A DNA stretch of 64,000 nt from Bdellovibrionales bacterium CG10_big_fil_rev_8_21_14_0_10_45_34 (GCA_002778785.1 PEZS01000011.1:248001-312000), one strand, 5' to 3'; positions 8,879-18,694 are shown, numbered from the stretch's first letter. Notes: a model not told the origin generated them from the sequence alone. Translations and numbers: made by a program.

Positions 8879-10159
8879 ATGCCGAGAGGTCAGCGAACAG
8901 TTTTAATTGTAGATGATGAAAGTGAAATGTGCGACGTTATCAACGATTGTATTGGTCAGAACCATAGAGTTTTTTTGGCAACAAGTGGCAAAGAAGCTCT
9001 CGAAATTCTTGAGAGTAAAAAAGTTGATTTGTTGATCACCGATATTTCAATGCCGGGCATGAACGGCTTAGAACTCATAAGAAGTCTTCGCGAAAGAAAT
9101 ATATCCGCCGAAGTGATCACTCTTACTGGTGCCGGCTCTAGTTCTGATCGACAAACTGCCGAGTCCTTGAATGTATATGAGTACCTTGTGAAGCCAATTA
9201 AAAATGAACAACTCAAAAGCCTCATCACCGAATGTTTGATTTTTTCCGAGGCATCTCGGGCCTCTCAACATCTCGCAACGAAGCGTGTTCATAGCTCAAG
9301 GTTTGATAATCTGACGGTACCCGTAGAAAAAGAGAATATTGCGATTCTGCGTGAACTGGCCAAAGAACACGAGGTCGCCATGGGAACGATCATCGATCGC
9401 GCACTCGCTCTCTACTTGAAAGATTCAAGGCAACACAGCCCTACTCTCGATGAACCAGAAAGTCGCATTGAGATGGATAGACTCATAGAGCTGAGTCAGA
9501 TTTCCTCAGGTATTGCTCACGAAATAAACAATCCCCTTTCGATAGTTTTCTCTAAAATCAGTTTGTATCAGGATCGCCTAAGAAGCGGTACTGTTCCTTC
9601 GGCGAATGAATTTGTAGACTTTCTTGATAGGATTAATCACAACCTGCAAAGGGTCTTTGAAATTGTACGCGGGCTAAAAAGCCTCTCTAGAAACAACGAA
9701 ACGGATACTCCCCAAAGTGCGAGCGTCAAAGAAATCATTAATGAAGCCCTCGCTCTAAAACGCAAAGACCTCGCTGAGCTCTCTGTAAGAGTTCACTTAA
9801 ATTTGGAGAACGTGAACGTCAACATCCAATGCCGCAAAGGCCAAATACTACAGATTTTCAACAACCTGATCTCTAACTCTCTCTACGCCTTCAAGAACGT
9901 AACTATTCCAGAAATAACTATCGATGTTGTTGAAGAAGCAGAAACCATTAAAATTTTCTTCAAAGACAATGGCCCAGGAATACCCGAAAATATTCAAGAC
10001 AAGGTTTTCTCTCCGTTTTTTACAACAAAGCCACAAGGAGTTGGGACTGGCCTTGGGTTAAGTGTTTGCTCTCAAATTGCGAGCCAGCACGGGGGCCGCC
10101 TGCTTCTGGATTGTAGTAAGGGTAAGTCTTGTTTTTGTTTGGAACTTCCCAAACATTAA
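8879..10159 (+). CDS. Receiver-histidine kinase hybrid with ribbon-helix-helix-like linker
   Basis: A 426-residue cytoplasmic protein. Residues 6-122 are a response-regulator receiver with acidic pair D12-D13, phospho-acceptor D55 and Lys 105. Residues 142-182 (FDNLTVPVEKENIAILREL and onward) resemble a ribbon-helix-helix DNA-binding unit: a short strand, two helices, and the ALALYL end. Residues 205-275 are the HisKA dimerisation domain with H214 in the GIAHEINNP box. Residues 310-424 are the ATPase domain with N, DNGPGIP and GTGLGLSV boxes. I chose ATG 8879 because GGAG lies 7 bases upstream; an in-frame TTG at 8831 is weaker. It lacks membrane helices, so it is probably fed by another kinase. 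It converges on lipB with a 4-base overlap. Confidence 0.85.
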   Translation: MPRGQRTVLIVDDESEMCDVINDCIGQNHRVFLATSGKEALEILESKKVDLLITDISMPGMNGLELIRSLRERNISAEVITLTGAGSSSDRQTAESLNVYEYLVKPIKNEQLKSLITECLIFSEASRASQHLATKRVHSSRFDNLTVPVEKENIAILRELAKEHEVAMGTIIDRALALYLKDSRQHSPTLDEPESRIEMDRLIELSQISSGIAHEINNPLSIVFSKISLYQDRLRSGTVPSANEFVDFLDRINHNLQRVFEIVRGLKSLSRNNETDTPQSASVKEIINEALALKRKDLAELSVRVHLNLENVNVNIQCRKGQILQIFNNLISNSLYAFKNVTIPEITIDVVEEAETIKIFFKDNGPGIPENIQDKVFSPFFTTKPQGVGTGLGLSVCSQIASQHGGRLLLDCSKGKSCFCLELPKH

Positions 10160-10767
10160 ACCAGCGTCCGGTACTCCTCTTTAAGACTTTCTATCCAAAG
10201 TTCTTTAACTTCTTCATACGATACATCTCTTTGTAGTAGCGTACTAAGATCAGACATCACATCAGCATTGAAACCACACGGATTCATGCCTTCAAAGGCG
10301 ACATTATCTTTTTTGAAGTTCAGAGCGACCCCATGAAACGAGATCCAGTGCCGAACAGCAATTCCAATTGAGGCGACTTTTTTTTCACCTACCCATACTC
10401 CTGTTGAACCATCCACTCTGGCCGCTAACAAATCCAATTTACCCAGCACTCGCAGGACTGTTTGCTCAAGCGATCTCAAATACTTGTGGATGTCACGCCC
10501 GCGCTGTCTAAGATCCAGAATTGGATAGCACACGATCTGCCCCTGACCGTGATAGGTAGCTCTTCCGCCGCGCTCAGTTTCTTCGATTTGGCCATGCCAA
10601 TTAAAGACATCACCCGGTTTTGTACCTCGGCCTAAAGTCACGACCGAGGGATGCTGACAGAAATAGATTACTTCTGATGTGGGGTTGTCTCGCACTTGAC
10701 TGACTGTATTCAGCTGAAGCTCATTAGCCTCTCGATAATCAATAAGCCCGAGATCGTGAATTCGCAT
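10156..10767 (-). CDS. lipB: Octanoyltransferase LipB
   Basis: A 203-residue enzyme that transfers octanoyl from acyl carrier protein to the lipoyl domains of 2-oxoacid dehydrogenases, the first step of lipoate biosynthesis in the cytoplasm. Family motifs are present: GGRATYHGQGQIVCYPILDL, the region GVWVGEKKVASIGIAVRHWISFHG with the catalytic Lys, and the NPCG motif with the catalytic Cys. The length matches the family. It is the last gene of lipA-E2-E3-lipB and lies 29 bases after lpd. Its product modifies the E2 encoded two genes upstream, and LipA then adds the sulfurs. Confidence 0.95.
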   Translation of the reverse strand: MRIHDLGLIDYREANELQLNTVSQVRDNPTSEVIYFCQHPSVVTLGRGTKPGDVFNWHGQIEETERGGRATYHGQGQIVCYPILDLRQRGRDIHKYLRSLEQTVLRVLGKLDLLAARVDGSTGVWVGEKKVASIGIAVRHWISFHGVALNFKKDNVAFEGMNPCGFNADVMSDLSTLLQRDVSYEEVKELWIESLKEEYRTLV

Positions 10768-10796
10768 AACTGTGGCCTTCTCAGCAAGTCATATGA

Positions 10797-12260
10797 CTAT
10801 CGAGGGGTCGCCTCTTTAGAGCGCCCATTTGACTTTGAAAGCGGTCGCTGAATGACGTGAATAGCGTGGCCTAGAGTTGCCTCTGCCGCCTCCATCATAG
10901 TCTCACCAAGTGTTGGGTGTGGATGAATCGTCAACGCAATGTCCTCAAGTCTAGCGGACATTTCAATGGCTAAAGCCGCCTCACTAATAAGATTGCTCGC
11001 CTCCACTCCGACAATATGAACGCCTAGAATGATGTTTGTTTTTGCATCTGCTATCATCTTAACGAAGCCGTCAGTCTCCATGAGAGAAACGGCCCTTCCG
11101 TTAGCTGCCAAAGGAAACTTCGCAATTTTAAGATCGGCGTAGCCCGCTTGCTTAGCTTCTTCCTCAGTCATGCCCGCGGAAGCAATTTCTGGATCCGTAA
11201 ATATGACTGCCGGGACTGTTTTCACGTCATACGCACGATTCGTACCCGCCATCACTTCGGCAACTAAAACACCTTCATAAGAAGCCTTGTGTGCCAACAT
11301 TGGCTGACAAGCGATATCGCCGATCGCGTAGACTCCCGGTAGGCTTGTCCTTCGTTGAGCGTCTACCTTAACGAAACCCTTCTCATCGATCTGAATGCCG
11401 ATTTTTTTTAGGTTCATCTGATCCGAATTCGGCTTGCGGCCTACGGTCACAAGGATTTTATCCCCTTCGAATGTTTTCTTTTCTCCTGCAACGATCGCTT
11501 CTACAACAAGTGCTTTGCCAGACTTTTTGTACCCATTCGCTTTTGCCTGGGTAACCAGTTCGACTCCCAATTTTTTTAATTTACGAATCACAACCTGAAC
11601 GCATTCTTTGTCAGCTACCCCAAAAAGAAAATCTTGGGCTGCCTCAAGTACGGTGACTTTTGACCCTAGTTTCGCCAAAAAACCCGCTATCTCTAAACCG
11701 ATGTAGCCACCACCAATGACGACAAGCTTTTTAGGTAATTCGTTTAAAGCAAGGCCGCCTGTTGATGAAAGCACATTCTTTTCATCAAACGCAAAGCCTG
11801 GAATCTCGATGGGCCTTGAGCCTGTGGCAATAACGAAATTCTTCGCGAGTATTGTTATCTCACCCTCTGCCTGCGACTTCACTACAAGTTCTTTTGACGA
11901 AGAAAAATGCGCTTCGCCCTCTATAATCTCTACGCCGTTTCCTTTAAGTAGTTGCTTAACTCCTGATGACATTCTTTCGCAAACTGATGTTTTCCATTTT
12001 TGAAGCTGAGGCATATCCAGCTTCACTTCTGAGCTCAACTTCAAGCCCATCTCTGCGGCATCATGATTCATACGATGAAAAAAGTGGGCCGCCGAGATCA
12101 TTGCCTTTGAGGGAATACAGCCGACGTTCAAACAAACCCCGCCCAAATATTCTCGCTCAATTACACAAGTGGACAACCCTAGCTGCGCTGAGCGAATTGC
12201 AGAAACATATCCACCTGGCCCTGCGCCGATGACACACACATCAAAATTTTTAGTACTCAT
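10797..12260 (-). CDS. lpdA: Dihydrolipoamide dehydrogenase (E3)
   Basis: A 487-residue FAD enzyme that reoxidises dihydrolipoamide on E2 with NAD+. Visible features are the N-terminal FAD fold (VIGAGPGGYVSAIRSAQLG), the redox disulfide motif GGVCLNVGCIPSKA, the NAD fold (VVIGGGYIGLEIAGF), the ATGSRP and AIGDIA boxes, and the C-terminal dimer domain with HPHPTLGE, whose His is the catalytic base. The extra basic tail after the domain is unusual but short. GAGG lies before the ATG. It is 7 bases downstream of the E2 gene, so E2 and E3 are co-translated and would assemble in the same complex. Confidence 0.96.
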   Translation of the reverse strand: MSTKNFDVCVIGAGPGGYVSAIRSAQLGLSTCVIEREYLGGVCLNVGCIPSKAMISAAHFFHRMNHDAAEMGLKLSSEVKLDMPQLQKWKTSVCERMSSGVKQLLKGNGVEIIEGEAHFSSSKELVVKSQAEGEITILAKNFVIATGSRPIEIPGFAFDEKNVLSSTGGLALNELPKKLVVIGGGYIGLEIAGFLAKLGSKVTVLEAAQDFLFGVADKECVQVVIRKLKKLGVELVTQAKANGYKKSGKALVVEAIVAGEKKTFEGDKILVTVGRKPNSDQMNLKKIGIQIDEKGFVKVDAQRRTSLPGVYAIGDIACQPMLAHKASYEGVLVAEVMAGTNRAYDVKTVPAVIFTDPEIASAGMTEEEAKQAGYADLKIAKFPLAANGRAVSLMETDGFVKMIADAKTNIILGVHIVGVEASNLISEAALAIEMSARLEDIALTIHPHPTLGETMMEAAEATLGHAIHVIQRPLSKSNGRSKEATPR

Positions 12261-12267
12261 ATTTTCC

Positions 12268-13581
12268 TCATAACATATCCATCATAAGTCGACCCGGGCT
12301 TTCTAACCTCGCCACAAAAGCTTTCAGAAAATTCGCAGCAACGGCGCCATCGATAAGTCTATGATCTGCAGTAATTGTAACATTCATGACGTGGGCAGCT
12401 TGAACTTCTTTACCAACAAACACCGGTCGCTGAGAAATTTTGTACATACCAAGTATAGCCACCTCCGGGTGATTGATAATTGGCGTTGCGTAGGTACCAC
12501 CAATGCTTCCGATGTTTGTAATGCTAATGGTCGCTCCCTTTAGTTCATCTAAAGCCAGTTTTCCAGCACGCGCTTTTTCGCCGAGCTCTATAATCTCTTG
12601 GCTGAGTTCAACGATGGTTTTTTGATCAGCGTTCTTAATCACAGGAACAACTAGCCCCTGTGGCGTGTCAGCCGCAAAGCCGATATTGAAATAGCTTTTA
12701 TAGACGATTTCTCCTGCTGCATCATCGATGCTGGCATTAAACATCCTAAAGTCTCTCATTGTGGCAATGAGGGCCTTAATAACAAAAGGCAAATAGGTTA
12801 ATTTGATTCCCTGTTTTTGCAGCTCATCTTTCATTTTTGAACGAAGCTCTACCAAATCTGTAACATTGGCTTCATCCATCAGTGTAAAGTGTGGCACTAT
12901 CTGTTTGCTAAGCTGCATTTTTTCAGCAATCTTTTTACGAATCCCTTTCAAAGGCTCTCTCACTTCAAGCTGCGAACTGTCTGATTTATAAGGAACTCTT
13001 GGCATCTGCGATTTGGCGACTGCAGGGCTAGATGTCGTCCCATTTCGCCCACCAAGAACGTCCTCTCTTGTGACTCTTCCCGCAAGTCCGGTTCCATTCA
13101 GTGTATTAAGATCGACACTCAGTTCTCGTGCCAATCGTCTAGTAGACGGAGTCGCTAACACGCTCGAGTCTGCAGCAGGTGGATACACATCAAGCCCACC
13201 TGAGGAAAAAGCTTGTACGGCTGCACCCGCTGAAGGTCCACTGGTGCTTGGGGGTTTTTGCGATTTCGCGGCAAAGGCGGTGGTGGCTACCGAAGGGCTT
13301 TGTGATTTTGGAGTTTCCGCCTTAACTGCCGCGCTCTTTACCTTCGCTTCGATCGTCGCCAATGTTGTACCGACTTCGATAACATCGCCTTCTTTTGCCT
13401 TCAGCTCTTTGATGACGCCATCAAAAGGGCTTGGAACCTGAACCGTTGCTTTATCAGTCATTAGGTCTGCAATAGGTTGATCTGCTTTTACAGCATCGCC
13501 TTGCTTTACCAGCCACTTTACAAGTTCACCCTCTGTGACTCCTTCACCTAATTCGTTCAGCTTGATTTCGTCAGATGCCAT
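12268..13581 (-). CDS. pdhC: Dihydrolipoamide acyltransferase (E2) of 2-oxoacid dehydrogenase complex
   Basis: A 437-residue core subunit. Residues 3-78 are a single lipoyl domain with the target Lys 44 in TDKATV. An Ala/Pro/Ser-rich hinge follows, then an E3/E1-binding domain (about 144-180, ATPSTRRLARELSVD), a second hinge, and the catalytic domain (about 207-437) with the active-site motif DHRLIDG. The ATG at 13581 has AGGAG seven bases upstream; this site and the start lie inside the 3' end of lipA (11-base overlap). The complex could be pyruvate or branched-chain specific; a pyruvate role is favoured by the AceE-type E1 at 26.5 kb. Only one lipoyl domain is present, where E. coli AceF has three. 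Confidence 0.93.
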   Translation of the reverse strand: MASDEIKLNELGEGVTEGELVKWLVKQGDAVKADQPIADLMTDKATVQVPSPFDGVIKELKAKEGDVIEVGTTLATIEAKVKSAAVKAETPKSQSPSVATTAFAAKSQKPPSTSGPSAGAAVQAFSSGGLDVYPPAADSSVLATPSTRRLARELSVDLNTLNGTGLAGRVTREDVLGGRNGTTSSPAVAKSQMPRVPYKSDSSQLEVREPLKGIRKKIAEKMQLSKQIVPHFTLMDEANVTDLVELRSKMKDELQKQGIKLTYLPFVIKALIATMRDFRMFNASIDDAAGEIVYKSYFNIGFAADTPQGLVVPVIKNADQKTIVELSQEIIELGEKARAGKLALDELKGATISITNIGSIGGTYATPIINHPEVAILGMYKISQRPVFVGKEVQAAHVMNVTITADHRLIDGAVAANFLKAFVARLESPGRLMMDML

Positions 13582-14488
13582 TTTCAATCTCCTTTGAACT
13601 TGAACGATTCTTTTCGATGACGCCTTTCATGAAGTACTCGGCTGCTTTGTAAGAGCTTCGCACTAAAGGCCCACTTGCTACATACAAAAAGCCCATCTGC
13701 TCAGCAATCACTTTCCAATTATCAAACTCCTTTGGCGAGTAAAAACGCTCTACTTTGAGGTGACGTTTGGTTGGCTGCAAATATTGGCCGAATGTGACAA
13801 CATCGCATCCCACGTTTCTTAGATCCTGAAGCGTTTGAACGACTTCTTCTTCATTTTCGCCAAGTCCCAGCATAATGCTGCTCTTTGTATAGCGAGTTTC
13901 ATCAAAATCTTTTACTGCCTTCAACACATCCATTGTCTGTTGGTAGCCAGCCCTTGGGTCACGCACTTTTTTTGTTAGCTTCTCAACAGTTTCGATGTTT
14001 TGCGCAAAAACGTCTGGCATTTCATCGACGATCACCTTTATAAGATCCTTATTCCCCTTGAAATCTGGAGTCAGCACTTCGATAAGAAGCTTCGGATTGT
14101 ATTTTTTAATGGTACGAATGCACTCAGCAAAATGACCTGCACCTTCGTCGGGCAAATCATCGCGATCTACCGAGGTAATAACAACGTAGTCCAATTTTAG
14201 TTGAGCAATAGCCCAACCAACTTTCTTGGGTTCATCTAAATCGATTTTGCCTTTAGGGTTGCCTGTTTTTACAGCGCAGAATCGACACCCTCTGGTGCAT
14301 ACCTCTCCCATGAGCATGAAAGTTGCCGTGCCACCACTCCAACACTCGCCAATGTTTGGGCACTTAGCCTCTTGGCACACCGTGGCTAAGTTGAGGTCTT
14401 TCAGCATCGATTTTATTTCGGTGTATTGAGGCCCACCTGGTGCCTTCACGCGGAGCCACTCTGGTTTTGGCTGAAATCTAGCCGTCAT
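13571..14488 (-). CDS. lipA: Lipoyl synthase LipA
   Basis: A 305-residue radical SAM enzyme that inserts two sulfurs into octanoyl groups on lipoyl domains. It has both cluster motifs: C38/C43/C49 (CQEAKCPNIGEC), the auxiliary cluster that donates sulfur, and C64/C68/C71 (CTRGCRFC), the radical SAM cluster. Also typical are VITSVDRDDLPDEGA, the EVLTPDF motif, and GLGE. The length matches the family. It is the first gene of the operon and overlaps the E2 start by 11 bases, tying cofactor synthesis to the complex that needs it. The promoter should be in the 200-base gap shared with the divergent AsmA-like gene. Confidence 0.97.
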   Translation of the reverse strand: MTARFQPKPEWLRVKAPGGPQYTEIKSMLKDLNLATVCQEAKCPNIGECWSGGTATFMLMGEVCTRGCRFCAVKTGNPKGKIDLDEPKKVGWAIAQLKLDYVVITSVDRDDLPDEGAGHFAECIRTIKKYNPKLLIEVLTPDFKGNKDLIKVIVDEMPDVFAQNIETVEKLTKKVRDPRAGYQQTMDVLKAVKDFDETRYTKSSIMLGLGENEEEVVQTLQDLRNVGCDVVTFGQYLQPTKRHLKVERFYSPKEFDNWKVIAEQMGFLYVASGPLVRSSYKAAEYFMKGVIEKNRSSSKEIENGI

Positions 14489-14689
14489 TTTTTACTCCTA
14501 GACTCTTGAACTTGTATCGAGGGGAGTCGGCAAAGTCTATGAATTTCCCTCCGCAATTCATGTATTGGCCATCAGGCTGAGAATTCGAAAAAAGATTTGC
14601 TACCTTTCGGATCGGTTTGAGACCCTAAAGGAGACTCAGTGACTCTGCCTCAAAGCTTTCAATTCAGGCTCGTAAAGGAATGACATTTC

Positions 14690-17600
14690 ATGAAGCGATT
14701 TTTGATATGGTTCGTAATTTTCTACGTGGTTTTAGCTGCCGTCGTTGTATTTGTGGGACCCAAGATAGCCAGTCCTTATCTTAAACAATTGATCATCGAA
14801 AAGGCCCAACAAGAAGCCGGAGTTGAGCTACAGATTGGAGCTCTCAACCTTGAAGTGCTGCCCGCACCACGAGTGGACCTATCAGATGTGAAAGTAACAC
14901 ATCCCACATTTGGTTTCTCTGCCGATCTCAGTTGGGTGACACTTCAATCTCATTGGAACAAAGAACTTTTTGAAGGACGTCCAGATATATATGTGACAGT
15001 TCAAAAAGGAAGTTCTGTGATTAAATATGCGTCTTCACCTGACGCAGAAATCCCACCCGCCCCGGAGCCAACTACTTACACAGCCATTGATACTTCGCGG
15101 CTACCTGTTAAGCCCAAAATTCACTTCAATTTAACTCAGTTTGCGCTGGATGTCCTCTTTAGCGACCCAAAAGAAGAGTCTACGCCCTCGGATCCTGATC
15201 CAAAAGACGACGAAGCTCTCACCCCAGATTCTAGTTCGACGCCGCAGAAGGGAACCCGCGCTGCGAACATCTTCATAAGAGAAATCGACATAACACTTGA
15301 TACGCAAAACAATTCTCTTAGCCTAAGTCTTGACTCAGAAATAAAGTCAAATTCTCCAATCGGCCCCATTGACATTCCAATTAAATGGCAAAGTGAATGG
15401 CTTTTAGACAGCATCAATAAAATTGAGATTCAAAAAAGCAAACTGACAGTTGCTGACTTGCCAATCAATGTCAGCGGACAATTTCTTCCGCCAAAAGACA
15501 GTCACAACTGGGTGATTGGAATTCCCTCGCTCGATCTCAGCTCCATCAGTTGGCAGCCAAGCTTCTTGCCTTTGAAGAACTGGACGGGGCATTTGATATT
15601 TTCTACGCAGCTCAGAAAAGACGAAATGGGTTGGTCGGCCGCAGGCGGGCTAGAGGCGCGAAACATCGGTGCCGTTGTTGGTTTGGCACAGACGGACTAC
15701 GAGGTAAAAGGCCCGATTTCGGCAAATATGAAAGTGAATTATTCTTTTAGAAAAGAGGAACTTACAGTCGAGCCCTTTTCTCTCAGCGTAAATGCCAGTG
15801 AGCTGGCGATAAGACACGGTCAGATTTTTGAAAAACCTGCAAACACACACCTTTCTCTAGAAACCAGTGGTCGACTCGATCGAGAATATCTCACCGTCCA
15901 CATGTTTCGAACTCAACTTTCTAAACTACGGGCACAAGGATCTCTGAGATGGCCAATGAAAAATAAGGTCGTGCCGTTTCAATCAACATTTGAACTCGCA
16001 GAAACTGATTTGAAAGGGCTCGAAAAACTGTTTCCGCTGGCGGCAAAGCATCCCTTAACGGGAAAGATGAAAATGCAGGTGTCTGTGAGCGGGCGCAAAG
16101 TTGACCCTTGGACTGCTTGGACAACTACCATTGAAAGCCTCGAACTTGACAGTGTTTCAGGACGACTAGACTACGCAGATCAAAAAACCGAGATCAGAGG
16201 TCCGTTTACGGCTGATGCCAATATGCGGGGCCGTTTATTGGGCTGGATACCCCTGCAATCCGCCCTTACGGCGAAAATAGATCTTAGCTCTCTTTCCATA
16301 AGGGACTCACAGTTCCTTACAAAAAAACAAGGGCTGCCGCTGAGAATTCAAGCGCAGTGGAGTTCAAAACGAAACCTACTCAGCGTCAAAAACTTTCAGG
16401 TCATTACCCCGGCAGGCACCGCAAATATTATCGGCGAGATTTCTAACTTGTTATTGAAACCCGGCATGAACTTTTCTCAGCTTCAGCCTCATCTAAATGT
16501 GAAACTAAAGACATCCCCCATCGACCTTTCAGCGGCTCAAAATCTTTCTCCAATGCTTAGTAACAAACGACTATCAGGAAAGGTTCAGTTAGAACAAAAT
16601 CTCATTGGACAGTATTCCTCCAAAGATACCTTTTTAGAGCAAAACCTAAGGTCTACTGGAACAATCACCTTTCTCGCTGATGAGTTAATCATCCCTCAAA
16701 ACAGTTCGGCGCAAACAGGTGGGCTAGCAGGATCGACAGACCCTCAACAGAAGAAACGCGAGCCATTATTTGAACTCCCTGAGGGGAAATTTATAGACCA
16801 GATGTCTCAAGCCTTAAATATCGAAATTAAAAAAATGAACTTCGGATCTATGCAAGTCAAAAATCTTAAGACTAAATCGACATTCAAAAACCGAGTGGCG
16901 ATGACGAGCGGATCTGTGTCTGAAGTCTTCGAAGGCCAACTTGTATTAAACGGGTTTCAAATAGACATGAAAGGAAAATTCCCTCAAAGCCAAGGGGCGA
17001 TTAAGCTCACGCAGCTAAATATAGAAAAGGCCTTACATTGGTGGAACCCAGAGTGGTCAAAATACTTTGCCGGGAGCGCCACTGGCGAAATTCAGTGGAA
17101 ATCGAGCCTGGAGACTCCTGTGAATGTGGATTCGGTGGTAGCCCGAGGATCAATGACAATTGAAAATGGACACTTTAGAACGCTGCCATTTGAAACAATG
17201 ATCGATGAAAAACTGGCACAACTTCCTGGGGTAGGCGAGAAAGCACGCCTACGAACGGGAGGGGCACGACTGAAACTGCTCGCGCCTTTTACGGTGAAAG
17301 AAGGCGCTATTCATTTAGCCTCCTTCAGAGCTATAAGCCCCGAAAAAAATGAATTGCTCTTAAACGGAAAGATGGGGTTCAACAAATCTCTCGATCTTGA
17401 GGGAACAGCCTATCTCGTCGATGCGCCTATAAAAGGAAGCGTTCGAGAGGCCAACTCCGACCCTCAAGGTCGCCTAGAGGTTCCTATTCGAATCACTGGC
17501 AGAGTCGACAAGCCTGACTTCGACGTTCAGCAGACTATTCTCACACAGTGGACGAAGCGAACTTTAGCTTTCGAAGCCAATAAAGTGAAGAATGTGGTAA

Positions 17601-17701
17601 ACGACAATATAGAGCAGGGTAAACAAGAAATTCGAAATCGCGCCGGAGAAGAGCTCATCAAACAACGCAACAAAGTACTCGAGGACTTACTCAAGCAGTA
17701 A
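14690..17701 (+). CDS. AsmA-family envelope protein
   Basis: A 1003-residue protein with an N-terminal membrane helix (residues 4-25) and a very long beta-rich periplasmic part. The first 100 residues (GVELQIGALNLEVLPAPRVDLSDVKV) match the AsmA N-terminal domain, and the C-terminal 250 residues (GSATGEIQWKS, GRLEVPIRITGRVDKPDF) match the AsmA C-terminal region. AsmA/TamB/YhdP-type proteins are bridge-like and linked to lipid transport and outer-membrane integrity; that role here is inference. A Pro/Asp-rich insertion sits near residues 160-190. It is single, with AAGGA before the ATG, and is divergent from lipA. Confidence 0.85.
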   Translation: MKRFLIWFVIFYVVLAAVVVFVGPKIASPYLKQLIIEKAQQEAGVELQIGALNLEVLPAPRVDLSDVKVTHPTFGFSADLSWVTLQSHWNKELFEGRPDIYVTVQKGSSVIKYASSPDAEIPPAPEPTTYTAIDTSRLPVKPKIHFNLTQFALDVLFSDPKEESTPSDPDPKDDEALTPDSSSTPQKGTRAANIFIREIDITLDTQNNSLSLSLDSEIKSNSPIGPIDIPIKWQSEWLLDSINKIEIQKSKLTVADLPINVSGQFLPPKDSHNWVIGIPSLDLSSISWQPSFLPLKNWTGHLIFSTQLRKDEMGWSAAGGLEARNIGAVVGLAQTDYEVKGPISANMKVNYSFRKEELTVEPFSLSVNASELAIRHGQIFEKPANTHLSLETSGRLDREYLTVHMFRTQLSKLRAQGSLRWPMKNKVVPFQSTFELAETDLKGLEKLFPLAAKHPLTGKMKMQVSVSGRKVDPWTAWTTTIESLELDSVSGRLDYADQKTEIRGPFTADANMRGRLLGWIPLQSALTAKIDLSSLSIRDSQFLTKKQGLPLRIQAQWSSKRNLLSVKNFQVITPAGTANIIGEISNLLLKPGMNFSQLQPHLNVKLKTSPIDLSAAQNLSPMLSNKRLSGKVQLEQNLIGQYSSKDTFLEQNLRSTGTITFLADELIIPQNSSAQTGGLAGSTDPQQKKREPLFELPEGKFIDQMSQALNIEIKKMNFGSMQVKNLKTKSTFKNRVAMTSGSVSEVFEGQLVLNGFQIDMKGKFPQSQGAIKLTQLNIEKALHWWNPEWSKYFAGSATGEIQWKSSLETPVNVDSVVARGSMTIENGHFRTLPFETMIDEKLAQLPGVGEKARLRTGGARLKLLAPFTVKEGAIHLASFRAISPEKNELLLNGKMGFNKSLDLEGTAYLVDAPIKGSVREANSDPQGRLEVPIRITGRVDKPDFDVQQTILTQWTKRTLAFEANKVKNVVNDNIEQGKQEIRNRAGEELIKQRNKVLEDLLKQ

Positions 17702-17826
17702 AAGTATACATTCTTAATGCCTGTAAGCATTGCGCCATTTTCTTGAGATGATTATGATCGCTCTCCCGCCTCCAGTAGGTCTTTTTGAGCAAACTCTTCG
17801 GGCAAATAACTTTATAGTCTCTGTTT

Positions 17827-18660
17827 ATGACGGTAAAAGAACCTATGCAGAAAATAGTAAAAAATCATAAAGATGTGCAAAAAAGTCAAAACCGCTTAGA
17901 GCCTTTTGATTCTTTTGTTTATGTTTATCCTAGCCCGCTCATCGAGGGTGTCTTTGTTAAACGCTACAAAAGATTTTTCGCCGACATTGAAATTGACGGA
18001 AAAGTCGAAGTCGCAGTCGTGCCCAACACCGGAAGCTTAAAGACCTGCCTAGAGCCAGGCGCTCCGTGCCGAGTTAGCCGCAGCAATGATCCAAAAAGAA
18101 AATTTTCTCTCACGCTAGAGCAAATGAGAGCGGCTCATTCATGGGTTGGTGTGAACACACATTTACCCAACAGAATGGTAGCCTGTCTTTTAGAGAACGA
18201 AAGTTTTGCCGAGTGGATGAGCTTCAGAAGCTTTTACCCCGAGGTAAAAATCTCGGCTCAAAGCCGCATAGACTTTGTTCTTACAAAGCAACCATCAGAA
18301 AAGAAGCGTATCACGATAAATGATCTAGAAGTTAATCCGCACAATTTTCGTTTGATTGAAGTTAAGAACGTAACAATGGGCGAGAAGGGCTGTGCCTACT
18401 TTCCGGACTCTGTAACTGAACGTGGGCAAAAGCATTTAAAAGAATTAATGCAGTGGAAAGCTCTCGGCGCTGAATGCGAAATGATTTATTTAATTCAGAG
18501 GGATGACTGCAGCAACTTTGAACCCGCCAGCCTCATAGATCCGGTCTACACAGAATTATTTCACCAAGCAAAAAAGGTGGGGGTTAAAATAACCCCACTC
18601 TTCGCCAAAATTGATAGCGTAGGAATTTCTCTAAAAACAAACGGTGAGAGCGCCTCATAA
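17827..18660 (+). CDS. sfsA: SfsA family protein
   Basis: A 277-residue protein of the sugar fermentation stimulation (SfsA) family, with an N-terminal OB-like part and a C-terminal nuclease-like fold. Family motifs seen: PLIEGVFVKRYKRFFADI, VPNTGSLKTCLEPG, SRIDFVL, LIEVKNVTM and CAYFPDSVTERGQKHLKELM. The last two regions contain the Glu/Lys pair of a nuclease-like site. SfsA was described as a DNA-binding regulator of sugar use in E. coli; the real biochemical role is unclear. The first 25 residues are basic and not conserved, so ATG 17827 is uncertain; ATG 17845 is an alternative, and neither has a strong SD. It is convergent with a DsbA-like gene. Confidence 0.88.
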   Translation: MTVKEPMQKIVKNHKDVQKSQNRLEPFDSFVYVYPSPLIEGVFVKRYKRFFADIEIDGKVEVAVVPNTGSLKTCLEPGAPCRVSRSNDPKRKFSLTLEQMRAAHSWVGVNTHLPNRMVACLLENESFAEWMSFRSFYPEVKISAQSRIDFVLTKQPSEKKRITINDLEVNPHNFRLIEVKNVTMGEKGCAYFPDSVTERGQKHLKELMQWKALGAECEMIYLIQRDDCSNFEPASLIDPVYTELFHQAKKVGVKITPLFAKIDSVGISLKTNGESAS

Positions 18661-18694
18661 AGACGCTCAGTAACTCGAGGCGCTTATTTCTTTT
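18649..18694 (+). terminator. Probable terminator after sfsA
   Basis: AGCGCCTC (18649-18656) and GAGGCGCT (18677-18684) are exact inverted repeats with a 20-base loop, followed by TATTTCTTTT. The left arm lies inside the last codons of sfsA and the right arm at the end of the convergent DsbA-like gene. The interrupted T tract makes it a moderate terminator. Confidence 0.45.
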
